A DNA stretch of 10,781 nucleotides, from NCBI GenBank assembly GCA_030671315.1, contig DAOUZW010000023.1, positions 1 to 10,781 of the forward strand, read 5' to 3'. The position numbers and the translations under genes are program-made. Below, one piece after another: positions 1 through 6,362 of this stretch (positions are counted from its first letter, which is position 1; each line of letters starts with the position of its first letter). The notes under the pieces were generated by a model that was not told where the DNA came from, did no database searches, and saw nothing but the letters and a program-made list of their open reading frames with translations. This DNA is from Candidatus Bathyarchaeota archaeon. Lineage in GTDB: Archaea > Thermoproteota > Bathyarchaeia > 40CM-2-53-6 > RBG-13-38-9.

Positions 1-449
1 CCTATTATTGTATTGCCATCAACAACAACATTCGTTCCAATAAGTGAACGATTTCCAACACTAACACCTTCCCTAAGTATGACGTTATGGCCAAGTTCAA
101 CTTCATCTCCAAGCGTAGAGTCAACATAGATTACTGATCGAGGTCTAATGATGCATTTTTTTCCAATGATAGAGGTTCCGGATACTCCATTTTCAATCGA
201 TTTGTCTTTGATTAGTTTTTTAAGATCTTGGCGTTTTGGATAACCAATAATACAATCTGCTCCGATATAGGTAGAATCTTGAATGGTAACATTTCCGTAT
301 AAAGTGATGTTTGCATCTAACCAAACGTCATTACCTATTTTTGCAGGACCCAATATCCTCGTTCTAGAGCCAATATGGCAACCTTGGCCAATAGTTGCTT
401 TGTCGCTTACTTGCACTGATTGGTCAATATTTGTTGATATTTTTGACAT
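1..449 (-). CDS. Hexapeptide-repeat (LbH) acyltransferase, partial (C-terminus beyond left edge)
   Basis: Translating the minus strand from the ATG at 449-447 gives 149 open codons to the window edge. They consist almost entirely of imperfect hexapeptide repeats of the [LIV]-G-x-x-x-x type (for example ATIGQG, TRILGP, AKIGND, TYIGAD, SVGNRS, SLIGTN), which fold as a left-handed beta-helix. The repeats break once at about residues 70-92, a charged segment (GYPKRQDLKKLIKDK) that probably forms a loop out of the helix. Proteins of this kind are usually trimeric CoA-dependent acetyl- or acyltransferases; the GHNV and REG stretches at about residues 121-128 resemble sugar O/N-acetyltransferases. 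The substrate cannot be named from this fragment. The start is secure because an in-frame TGA lies four codons upstream (459-461). The Shine-Dalgarno is weak. The gene is divergent from the MoaD-like gene. Fold is confident; exact activity is not. Confidence 0.88.
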   Translation of the reverse strand, partial: MSKISTNIDQSVQVSDKATIGQGCHIGSRTRILGPAKIGNDVWLDANITLYGNVTIQDSTYIGADCIIGYPKRQDLKKLIKDKSIENGVSGTSIIGKKCIIRPRSVIYVDSTLGDEVELGHNVILREGVSVGNRSLIGTNVVVDGNTII

Positions 450-485
450 AATCTCAGCTCAAGAATCATTTATGCCTGAGATTAT
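448..485. repeat. Perfect 10-bp inverted repeat over the acyltransferase start codon
   Basis: The left arm ATAATCTCAG (448-457) and right arm CTGAGATTAT (476-485) are exact reverse complements separated by 18 bases. The left arm includes two bases of the minus-strand ATG start codon (447-449). In the minus-strand transcript this would be a 5' hairpin that could occlude the start; as DNA it could be a regulator-binding dyad. The sequence fact is certain; the function is inferred. Confidence 0.6.
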
Positions 486-506
486 CTTTTAGTAACCAAA
501 CACTTT

Positions 507-518
507 AGGTTTATTAAA
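507..518. promoter_or_regulatory. Shared TATA-like element between divergent genes
   Basis: GGTTTATTAAAG reads as a TATA-like box A in both directions (TTTATTAAA on plus, CTTTAATAAA on minus). On plus it lies about 25 bases before a start point near 538, giving a leader of about 24 bases for the gene at 562. On minus it predicts a start point near 485, which is the outer end of the inverted repeat at 448-485. This is a prediction from motif and spacing only. Confidence 0.4.
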
Positions 519-561
519 GTGAACAAAAGGACACTGATTATCGATTCAAGGAGATTCTCAA

Positions 562-858
562 TTGAAAGCCAAGGCTAGATACTTCGCCGCTGTTAGGGAA
601 ATAACAGGAAAGCAAGAAGAAACTTTCGAGGTTCCGGATAAAACTACCGTCAAAGATCTTCTACTTATATTATCAGATAAATATGGGCAATCCTTGCGAG
701 ATTATATTTTCATATCGGGCGCCGAGGAACCTGTATCCAATCTGAACTTCTTATTGGACGGAAATAATGTTTCTTTAATGAATGGAATGAAAACAGCACT
801 GTATGAAGGTTGTACGTTCGCGATTATCCCTCCAGTTGGAGGAGGATCTGCTGAATGA
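562..858 (+). CDS. MoaD/ThiS-family ubiquitin-like sulfur carrier with C-terminal tail after the glycine motif
   Basis: This 98-residue protein starts at TTG, 8 bases after a good Shine-Dalgarno (AAGGAG, 548-553). It has the beta-grasp pattern of MoaD: an opening strand (KARYFAAVREITG, 3-15), the turn and helix of TTVKDLLLILSDKYG (28-42), and the end PPVGGG (90-95). In MoaD the C-terminal Gly-Gly is adenylated and turned into a thiocarboxylate that feeds molybdopterin synthase; archaeal relatives (SAMPs) also supply sulfur for tRNA thiolation and form protein conjugates. Here the glycines are followed by Ser-Ala-Glu before the stop, so the carboxylate is not on a glycine unless the tail is removed, as JAMM peptidases do for CysO and QbsE. 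No molybdopterin gene is adjacent. The next gene, 44 bases on, is a tRNA methylthiotransferase, so the two may be co-transcribed. The family is confident; choosing between MoaD and a SAMP-like role is not possible here. Confidence 0.87.
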   Translation: MKAKARYFAAVREITGKQEETFEVPDKTTVKDLLLILSDKYGQSLRDYIFISGAEEPVSNLNFLLDGNNVSLMNGMKTALYEGCTFAIIPPVGGGSAE

Positions 859-902
859 TAACATCAGGTTTCCATTGAGTTGATTTTGATCGGAGAGTTT
901 TA

Positions 903-2276
903 TTGTTCAATTTAAGCTACCAGACTCTTAGAAGAGACAGAGAAGAGTACAATCCTAAAACAGGCGTTATCAAAGCCAATACCGTATATTATGAGAATTA
1001 TGGATGTGCATCCAATAAGAGCGACATGGAAATAATGCTCGGTATACTTGGCAATAACGGATACTCTATCACTCAAGATCCAAAAATAGCTTCAATCATC
1101 ATTGTAAATACTTGCGCTGTCAAGCAGATCACCGAGGATAAAATTTTTGAAAAACTGCACAAGATGAAAAATCATAGTAAACCGATAATCATCACGGGAT
1201 GCCTCCCCAAAATAAATTTACAGAGAATAGCCGATTCACATCTAGATCATTGCTCTCTTCTTGATCCGGCTTCGATCGATAAGATAGATGATATAGTAAA
1301 TAAATGCCTTCAAGAGAGAGGACAAAACATAATATTTTCTAACCGACCTCCGAATAAACCATCACTTCCAAAAAGAAGATTAAATAGATACATTGAGATC
1401 CTTCAAATCTCGGAAGGATGTCAAGGAAAATGTTCCTACTGTTGTACACGGTTTGCCAGAGGAAAGTTACACTGCTTCCCTCCTAAAACAATACTAAAAC
1501 AGATTCAAAAAGCGATTGCAGAAAATAGTGTTGAGATTCAACTGACAGCACAAGATACGGCAAGTTACAATTACAGAGGCTACAATCTTTCTAATTTGCT
1601 GAGAGATATCTCAGCTCTCAAAGGCGATTTTAAAGTAAGAATAGGAATGATGAATCCTGATACAGTTTTCAAATTGTTAGATGAGATAATTGATGTGTAT
1701 GAAAACGATAAGATCTACAAATTTTTACATGTGCCAATCCAATCTGGGTCAAACAAGATTCTTAAACTTATGAAACGTAGAAACACTGTTTATGATTTTC
1801 TCTCTATAGTGAATATTTTTCGATCACATTTTCCTACAATATCAATAGCTACGGATATCATAGTCGGATTTCCAAGTGAAACTCAAGAGGACTTCGAAGA
1901 AACCCTGAGTCTAATTAAACTGGTGAGACCTGATGTAATCAACATTTCAAAATATGCTCCACGACCTGGAACAGAGGCTTCCAAAATGAAACAACTTGAT
2001 AGCAGAATTGTCGCTTCAAGGTCACGTATATTATCTAAACATGTCGAGCACATCATTAAGACCCAGCACATGAAAATGTTAGGATCTTATGAAGAGGTCT
2101 ATCCAATTGAGAGAACCTCAACAGGTACTCTATTTGGTAGAACACACAATTACAAGAAAACATTCATTCAAGATGTGGTGCCTATGGGAAAGAAAATAAG
2201 AGTTAAAATAATCGGGGCTCATCAACGCCGTTTGGATTGTAAAGTTTTAGATCATGAGGTTCTACAGAATCCATAA
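903..2276 (+). CDS. tRNA (t6A37) methylthiotransferase, MtaB/CDKAL1 type (radical SAM)
   Basis: This 457-residue enzyme would add a methylthio group to N6-threonylcarbamoyladenosine at position 37 of tRNA, forming ms2t6A, using two 4Fe-4S clusters. The N-terminal UPF0004 domain carries its three cluster cysteines at C35 (ENYGCASN), C71 (VNTCAVK) and C100 (ITGCLPK). The radical SAM motif CxxxCxxC is C173, C177 and C180, followed by TRFARG. The central barrel runs to about residue 385, and a TRAM RNA-binding domain occupies about 395-455. NTCAVK and the overall layout fit the archaeal/eukaryotic (e-MtaB, CDKAL1) branch better than MiaB or RimO; that branch assignment is by eye. The TTG start has GGAG at 892-895, 7 bases upstream, and no better start lies before the first cysteine motif. 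The result is a leader of about 27 residues longer than usual for the family. The stop is 2 bases from the stop of the convergent PHP gene. Confidence 0.93.
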   Translation: MFNLSYQTLRRDREEYNPKTGVIKANTVYYENYGCASNKSDMEIMLGILGNNGYSITQDPKIASIIIVNTCAVKQITEDKIFEKLHKMKNHSKPIIITGCLPKINLQRIADSHLDHCSLLDPASIDKIDDIVNKCLQERGQNIIFSNRPPNKPSLPKRRLNRYIEILQISEGCQGKCSYCCTRFARGKLHCFPPKTILKQIQKAIAENSVEIQLTAQDTASYNYRGYNLSNLLRDISALKGDFKVRIGMMNPDTVFKLLDEIIDVYENDKIYKFLHVPIQSGSNKILKLMKRRNTVYDFLSIVNIFRSHFPTISIATDIIVGFPSETQEDFEETLSLIKLVRPDVINISKYAPRPGTEASKMKQLDSRIVASRSRILSKHVEHIIKTQHMKMLGSYEEVYPIERTSTGTLFGRTHNYKKTFIQDVVPMGKKIRVKIIGAHQRRLDCKVLDHEVLQNP

Positions 2277-2278
2277 AG

Positions 2279-2920
2279 TCATGTCTTAAGACGCCATTTG
2301 ACTGCAGCCTTCATACGTCTCAATTGATTAATATTTCCTGTCGAACCACCCTCAGGAGTCACGTCTCCTTTCCTTATTGCGTCAATGATTTCATCAATTG
2401 ATGATGATTGTGATCTGATACGTGTATAGGCATCACCTACAGTCTCTAGTGTATGCGAATCACTACCTCCAAGAGATGAAACCCCCATCTTTTTTGCCGC
2501 CTTCTCAGCCAAGTGTTTCGATAGATTGTAAGGGTAAGCCTTCGAGTTTATTGTCTCTATTCCATCTAACTTTTCTTTGATTTGATCAGGCTTAATTCCC
2601 CCTCGAATAAGATCATAGGGGTGTGCAAGAATAGCAGCGCCGCCACGATCATGAATAATCCTTATTGTTTCATTAACAGATAATCCAGCAGCAATCTCTC
2701 CAACTTGACCCAAACCTAAAAGATGCCCTTCTCTAGTGCTCACTTCTATTCCAGGTATGACTACTAACCCGTCTACTTTTCCATTAAAATATTTGTCATG
2801 ATCAGTTATTGCGACACCATCGAGTCCTTTCGATCTTGAAATCTCCTTTAGATCCTCAATTTGAATTGAGCTATCGAGGGAGTTGATCGAATGGATATGA
2901 ATATCTATTTTTAAATTCAT
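2279..2920 (-). CDS. PHP-domain metal-dependent phosphoesterase
   Basis: This 213-residue protein has the PHP metal-ligand set in order: H8-x-H10 (DIHIHS), D40-H41 (ITDHD), E59 (GIEVS), H66, H100 (ILAHPY) and D154-x-H156 (GGSDSHT). These residues bind a two- or three-metal centre that hydrolyses phosphoesters. Small stand-alone PHP proteins include histidinol phosphatase-like and 3',5'-nucleotide phosphatase (YciV/RNase AM-like) enzymes; this sequence does not identify the substrate. I chose the ATG at 2920 because it overlaps the metG stop as ATGA and puts HxH close to the N-terminus, as is normal. A longer frame from 2953 adds 11 residues lying inside metG. Co-transcription and translational coupling with metG are likely. 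There is no room for a terminator outside the facing gene, whose stop lies only 2 bases away. Confidence 0.9.
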   Translation of the reverse strand: MNLKIDIHIHSINSLDSSIQIEDLKEISRSKGLDGVAITDHDKYFNGKVDGLVVIPGIEVSTREGHLLGLGQVGEIAAGLSVNETIRIIHDRGGAAILAHPYDLIRGGIKPDQIKEKLDGIETINSKAYPYNLSKHLAEKAAKKMGVSSLGGSDSHTLETVGDAYTRIRSQSSSIDEIIDAIRKGDVTPEGGSTGNINQLRRMKAAVKWRLKT

Positions 2921-4605
2921 TTTTTCATCTGGGCACCACTGTCTGGTTTCCAATTCTTCATTATTTCTACAGAATCAACTTTGTGGAATAGAGGTTGGGA
3001 TTTACCTATTTTATGACCAGCAGGTAATTGCATTTCACCTGCGTTAAACCAATTCTGCGTACCAACGTCTTCCTCTAAGGCCAGTTGCTTCCATATAAGC
3101 TGAGAAGTTCGTGGTAGAAACGGATAAAGAATAATCGCAAGATTGCGAACAAGCTGGGAACATATATTTATCGTATTAGCTGCTGCCTGCTTATCACTCT
3201 TGATAAGATGCCATGGCTCCATCCTACTCATATACTCATTTCCAGACCTAGCGAGATCGACAACTGCCAATAAGGCCTCTTTAAGTCTGAAACGATCCAT
3301 TAAATCGCCAACCTTTGAAGGAACGTTCTTCGCTATCGCAATGATTTTCTCATCCTGTTCAGAGATATCTTTCGCTTCGGGTATACGACTTTCAAAGTTA
3401 GACTTGACAAATGTTAGAGTCCTATGGACAAAGTTACCCAGGATATCGTTCAGCTCGGTGTTTATGTGTCTCTCGAATTCTCTCCATGTAAAATTGGTAT
3501 CCTTCATCTCAGGTCTGATACTTATCAAAACATATCTCCAGTACTCGGGTTCAGCAACTTCAAGAGCTTCATCCATCCAAACGCCTATCCTGCGACTCTT
3601 TGAGAATTTACCTTGGCCCTCGTAAAGAATGAATTCTGTTGATGATACTTGCCAAGGCAATATGTAGTTCTCTTCGGATGCTATTAGAAGAGCTGGAAAG
3701 ATTATTGTATGAAAAGGAATGTTGTCTTTCCCAATAAAGTGTACATTTTTAGTTTGCTTATCCTTCCAGTATTCTTTCCATAAATCTGGATTTCCTTTAT
3801 TCTCAGAGAATTCGATTGAGGCCGATATATATCCAAGGACAGCTTCCATCCAAACGTAAATCGTTTTACCTTCTGATCCGGGGAATGGTGAGGGTACACC
3901 CCATTTATTATCACGGGTTAATGCCCTTGGTTTTAGACCTTCCTCAATCCACCTCAACGAAAAATTCTTTGCGTTCTCAGGCAATTGTTCATTGTTGATA
4001 AGATAATTTTTGATATCTTTCTCGAATCTTGGCAATTCAAAAAACCAATGAGTTGATGGTTGGATAGTTGGTTTAGTTCCACAGAACTCGCAATGCCAAT
4101 CTATAAGTTCAGTCGGATCAAGTACTCTGCCACAGTTTTCACATTGATCTCCACGAGCACTTTCGAATCCACAATAGGGACATTTGCCCTCAACAAATCT
4201 GTCTGGAAGAAACCTGCTGCATTTGTCGCAATAAGGAAGTTTAACTGTTTTTTTCGTTACATGATTACTCTCATAGAGTTTACGATAGAAAGACTGAGAG
4301 AATTGAATATGAATTGGGGATTCTGTTCTCGTATAATTATCAAATGATATTGAATATTTCTTTAGGAGTTCAAGTATCAGATTATGGTATTTATCAGTTA
4401 ATTCCTTTGGATTAATGCCTTTTCGTAAAGCTTCAACCTCTATTGGGGTCCCATGTTCATCTGATCCAGTTACTGCAATGACATCCTCACCTTTAAGACG
4501 CAGATATCTTGTGTAGACATCTGCCGAAAGTAAATGAATAAAAGTACCTAAGTGAGGGACTGAATTAACATATGGCCACGCTGAATTTACAATCCATCTG
4601 CCCAA
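2917..4605 (-). CDS. metG: Methionyl-tRNA synthetase (MetRS)
   Basis: This class Ia aminoacyl-tRNA synthetase of 562 residues charges tRNA-Met with methionine at the expense of ATP. The HIGH-type signature is PHLGT (17-21) after AWPYVN. The connective domain holds two zinc knuckles: C126/C129 with C142/C145, and C155/C158 with C172/C175. The KMSKS-type loop is KFSKS (333-337). The helical anticodon-binding domain covers about 385-510, with MEPWHLIK at 462-469 corresponding to the anticodon-contacting tryptophan region (W465). The length fits a MetRS core without the C-terminal EMAPII/Trbp111-like dimerisation domain, so that domain, if the organism has one, must be encoded elsewhere. The TTG start is supported by AAGGTGAT (4618-4611 read on minus), about 7 bases upstream, and by a consensus N-terminus. 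It is divergent from aIF2 beta and translationally coupled to the PHP gene. Confidence 0.97.
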   Translation of the reverse strand: MGRWIVNSAWPYVNSVPHLGTFIHLLSADVYTRYLRLKGEDVIAVTGSDEHGTPIEVEALRKGINPKELTDKYHNLILELLKKYSISFDNYTRTESPIHIQFSQSFYRKLYESNHVTKKTVKLPYCDKCSRFLPDRFVEGKCPYCGFESARGDQCENCGRVLDPTELIDWHCEFCGTKPTIQPSTHWFFELPRFEKDIKNYLINNEQLPENAKNFSLRWIEEGLKPRALTRDNKWGVPSPFPGSEGKTIYVWMEAVLGYISASIEFSENKGNPDLWKEYWKDKQTKNVHFIGKDNIPFHTIIFPALLIASEENYILPWQVSSTEFILYEGQGKFSKSRRIGVWMDEALEVAEPEYWRYVLISIRPEMKDTNFTWREFERHINTELNDILGNFVHRTLTFVKSNFESRIPEAKDISEQDEKIIAIAKNVPSKVGDLMDRFRLKEALLAVVDLARSGNEYMSRMEPWHLIKSDKQAAANTINICSQLVRNLAIILYPFLPRTSQLIWKQLALEEDVGTQNWFNAGEMQLPAGHKIGKSQPLFHKVDSVEIMKNWKPDSGAQMKK

Positions 4606-4663
4606 TATGAATCACCTTGTTTATGAAGATAGAAATGATTGACTTCTAACACACACTCTAACT

Positions 4664-4675
4664 CATTAAAATATT
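4664..4675 (-). promoter_or_regulatory. Probable TATA element for metG-PHP
   Basis: The minus strand reads AATATTTTAATG here. A box A centred near 4670 would start transcription near 4644 and leave a leader of about 40 bases carrying the metG Shine-Dalgarno. The match to TTTAWA is only fair, so confidence is low. Confidence 0.33.
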
Positions 4676-4723
4676 CTCTAAGATCAAAACCTGCCATAAA
4701 ATTACACTCAAAAAATGTCCAAC

Positions 4724-4730
4724 TTAAATA
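4724..4730 (+). promoter_or_regulatory. TATA box for aIF2 beta-DUF424
   Basis: TTAAATA is centred about 50 bases before the ATG at 4777, predicting a start point near 4753 and a leader of about 24 bases. It is the best box A match on the plus strand of this divergent intergenic region (4606-4776), in which I find no tRNA or other RNA gene. Confidence 0.42.
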
Positions 4731-4776
4731 CTCCTATCTCAAAGGAATTCATGAACAGTAGAATAGGTTAGGCAAA

Positions 4777-5190
4777 ATGGACGACAAATACGTGAAATCT
4801 CTTGATAGAGCTCTGGAGAAAATACCTAAAAAGAGTGTGAGCGCCGAACGTTTCGAAGAACCGAAGGCCCAGATAATGGTCTTTGGAAGGTCAAAGACTA
4901 TGGTAGCTAACTTCGCAGACATAGCAAAAAAACTAAACAGGGATCCACAACATATCTTAAAATTTCTCTCCAAAGAGTTAGCTACAAAGTGCAATTTTGA
5001 TGGACAAAGAGTTTTCTTCCAAGGCAAATTTCGAGAAGAACCCATAACACGACTACTCCACATCTACATCACAAATTATGTTATCTGTACCATTTGCCAT
5101 CGACCAGATACAAAGGTAGAAAAATCAGGAAGATACATTTCATTAGTATGCGAGGCTTGCGGAGCAAAATCACCGGCGAGACCATTATAG
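4777..5190 (+). CDS. eif2b: Translation initiation factor aIF2 subunit beta
   Basis: This is the beta subunit of the archaeal heterotrimeric initiation factor aIF2, which brings Met-tRNAi to the small ribosomal subunit. The 137-residue protein has the expected order: an N-terminal helix that docks on the gamma subunit (about 1-18), a central alpha/beta domain (about 25-98, with PKAQIMVFGRSK and a KFLSKEL segment), and a C-terminal zinc ribbon with C104-x2-C107 and C125-x2-C128. The length is normal for the archaeal protein, which lacks the lysine-rich eukaryotic extension. It starts at ATG with only a loose upstream AGGTTAGG. DUF424 follows after 10 bases, a neighbour pairing I recall in other archaea, and the two are probably one transcript. 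This is the beta subunit of aIF2, not the exchange factor eIF2B. Confidence 0.96.
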   Translation: MDDKYVKSLDRALEKIPKKSVSAERFEEPKAQIMVFGRSKTMVANFADIAKKLNRDPQHILKFLSKELATKCNFDGQRVFFQGKFREEPITRLLHIYITNYVICTICHRPDTKVEKSGRYISLVCEACGAKSPARPL

Positions 5191-5200
5191 GGTCACTAAT

Positions 5201-5500
5201 TTGGAAAAAGTATTTGTAAAAAAATACTGTAGCGGAAAAGATATTCTTGTCGCTGTCTGCGACAAGGAGTTGATAGGGAAAACTCTAAGAGATGGAAAAA
5301 TAAAACTCGAAGTTAAAAAGGAATTTTATGGCGACCGATTAACAACTCCAGAAGAAGCTGCGAAAGCTCTTTCAGAGGCAAATACAGGAAATATAGTAGG
5401 TAAGAAGTCGGTGAAAATAGCGATAGAGAGAAATCTTGTAGATCCATCTGCCGTAATACATATTGCTGGAATACCACACGTCAATATCATCAGACTTTAA
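5201..5500 (+). CDS. DUF424 family protein
   Basis: This 99-residue protein matches the archaeal DUF424 family by its pattern: an opening strand VFVKKYCSGKDILVAVCDKE (4-23), then LIGKTLRDG, a KEFYGDRLTT segment (41-50), and the end VDPSAVIHIAGIPHVNIIRL (80-99). No catalytic site is apparent and the biochemical role is unknown to me. Its position 10 bases after aIF2 beta suggests a translation-linked role, which is an inference from context only. The TTG start overlaps no other gene; AGGGTCAC across the aIF2 beta stop (from about 5189) is a moderate Shine-Dalgarno, so translation may be coupled. Two cysteines (C10, C20) are not arranged as a zinc site. Confidence 0.85.
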   Translation: MEKVFVKKYCSGKDILVAVCDKELIGKTLRDGKIKLEVKKEFYGDRLTTPEEAAKALSEANTGNIVGKKSVKIAIERNLVDPSAVIHIAGIPHVNIIRL

Positions 5501-5550
5501 CATTTACAATAAACGGCTTCTAACATTTGCATTTCTCTAGTAATACAATG

Positions 5551-5557
5551 TTTAATA
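5551..5557 (+). promoter_or_regulatory. TATA box for the membrane protein gene
   Basis: TTTAATA is centred about 37 bases before the ATG at 5591, predicting a start point near 5580 and a leader of only about 10 bases. That suits a nearly leaderless archaeal transcript and fits the lack of a Shine-Dalgarno before this gene. Confidence 0.42.
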
Positions 5558-5590
5558 GAAACCGAGAAGACAGAGAAATATAGACAAAAA

Positions 5591-6007
5591 ATGTCTAGTT
5601 CAATTTATGAACAATTCAGCCATTCCAGTTTGTTCAATATTGCTATAATTGGAATTGTATTCTCTGGATTTTTTTCTCCATACATATTTATAGATATGAA
5701 CATAGAAGCCCCATCAACTGCATCTGTTGACCAAACATTCATCATTTCCGGTAACAGCTATTCATCGGCCGCTGAAAGAGTAAACCTATATCTCCTCGAT
5801 AAAAAAGAGCCAATAGGATATTCTATTGTAACCATTAGACCACCATACAATTTCGAATTTGAGATAACAGTTACCAAAGACAGCCTCAGCGTGAATGGTG
5901 TAACATTCTATGAAGGACCAACTGAAGGCAAACCCTTTCATTTTTATGTAACATCAACTACTCGCCGTTACAATATCAGCCCAATAGTTTCTGTTACTAT
6001 TGAATAA
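5591..6007 (+). CDS. Hypothetical single-pass membrane protein with beta-sandwich-like ectodomain
   Basis: I do not recognise a named family. The 138-residue protein has a short polar N-terminus (1-12), one hydrophobic segment at about 13-34 (FNIAIIGIVFSGFFSPYIFI) and then about 100 residues of alternating beta-rich sequence. The pattern of an opening IEAPSTASVDQTFIISGN, a middle VNLYLLDKK and a closing ISPIVSVTIE resembles Ig-like or CARDB-like modules that archaea display outside the cell. The hydrophobic segment could be an uncleaved anchor or a signal peptide; there is no obvious cleavage site or lipobox cysteine, so I favour an anchor. There is no transmembrane partner or secretion gene nearby. 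The upstream TATA box suggests it is transcribed separately from DUF424. Topology is well supported; the fold is inferred. Confidence 0.68.
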   Translation: MSSSIYEQFSHSSLFNIAIIGIVFSGFFSPYIFIDMNIEAPSTASVDQTFIISGNSYSSAAERVNLYLLDKKEPIGYSIVTIRPPYNFEFEITVTKDSLSVNGVTFYEGPTEGKPFHFYVTSTTRRYNISPIVSVTIE

Positions 6008-6066
6008 TTAAACAATTGGAAACCGAAATACAACTCCTACAATACAGTAGTGATTATTATATAATT

Positions 6067-6078
6067 AAAAAGAAAAAA
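6067..6078 (-). terminator. T-rich terminator after the micro zinc-finger gene
   Basis: The minus strand reads TTTTTTCTTTTT beginning 29 bases after the stop of the 6107-6217 gene. Oligo-U tracts are the core of archaeal intrinsic termination, so this supports a transcript ending here. No hairpin is needed or seen. Confidence 0.5.
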
Positions 6079-6106
6079 TCAAATGCTAATCCATTAATCT
6101 ATAAAG

Positions 6107-6217
6107 CTAATTTTCAATTTCCTGTTTGCAGGCCTTACAAAGGTGAATATGAAGATAGTAATCATCTTGGTTCAGTGTTTGGCTACAATGAGGGCAGACC
6201 GACTGTTCCACTAACAT
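6107..6217 (-). CDS. Micro zinc-finger protein, double CxxC (36 aa)
   Basis: Reading the minus strand from the ATG at 6217-6215 to the TAG at 6109-6107 gives 36 residues: MLVEQSVCPHCSQTL, then NQDDYYLHIHLC, then KACKQEIEN. C8-x2-C11 and C27-x2-C30 are spaced by 15 residues, with H23 and H25 as additional possible ligands, so the protein could bind one zinc ion in a ribbon or treble-clef-like knuckle. An in-frame TGA lies three codons upstream, so the ATG is the only ordinary start. A TATA-like stretch (TATAAATATT, 6240-6231 on minus) lies upstream and an oligo-T tract follows the stop. There is no clear Shine-Dalgarno, which would fit a leaderless transcript. The role is unknown; such small proteins often bind nucleic acid or partner proteins. 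The alternative is chance, but two exact CxxC pairs in so short a frame argue against it. Confidence 0.68.
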   Translation of the reverse strand: MLVEQSVCPHCSQTLNQDDYYLHIHLCKACKQEIEN

Positions 6218-6230
6218 ATTACATCAAGAT

Positions 6231-6240
6231 AATATTTATA
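6231..6240 (-). promoter_or_regulatory. TATA-like element upstream of the micro zinc-finger gene
   Basis: The minus strand reads TATAAATATT. Its centre is only about 19 bases from the ATG, closer than the usual 26 or so, so it fits poorly as the sole promoter. A weaker TTAAATGA at about 6254-6247 has better spacing. One of the two probably serves this gene. Confidence 0.3.
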
Positions 6241-6362
6241 GTAATATCATTTAACCATTTCTGGTAATACTTTTTTCTTTCCCTTAAGGCAAGAGAGACA
6301 TAACATCACATTAAAAAATCATCGAACTAAACCAATCTACATTGAGTCAAACTAGAACAGCC

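Noticed and set aside
3143..3625. Plus-strand 160-codon open frame opposite metG.
   Set aside because: It is antisense to the well-identified MetRS catalytic and anticodon domains, shows no motif and has no ribosome binding site.
4606..4776. Possible C/D box guide RNA in the metG-aIF2 beta intergenic region (ATGATTGA near 4635).
   Set aside because: The box C match is imperfect and I found no properly spaced box D or internal C'/D' pair.
5499..5528. Direct repeat TAACATTT at 5499-5506 and 5521-5528 after DUF424.
   Set aside because: Eight bases in AT-rich DNA with one copy including the stop codon; expected by chance and without further copies.
6016..6267. Plus-strand 83-codon frame starting at TTG, with a T-tract (6271-6280) just after its stop.
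   Set aside because: The start has no Shine-Dalgarno, and the translation is low-complexity at the N-terminus with no recognisable motif. It is antisense to the double-CxxC frame, which is the better candidate. The T-tract may instead end transcripts from the membrane protein gene.
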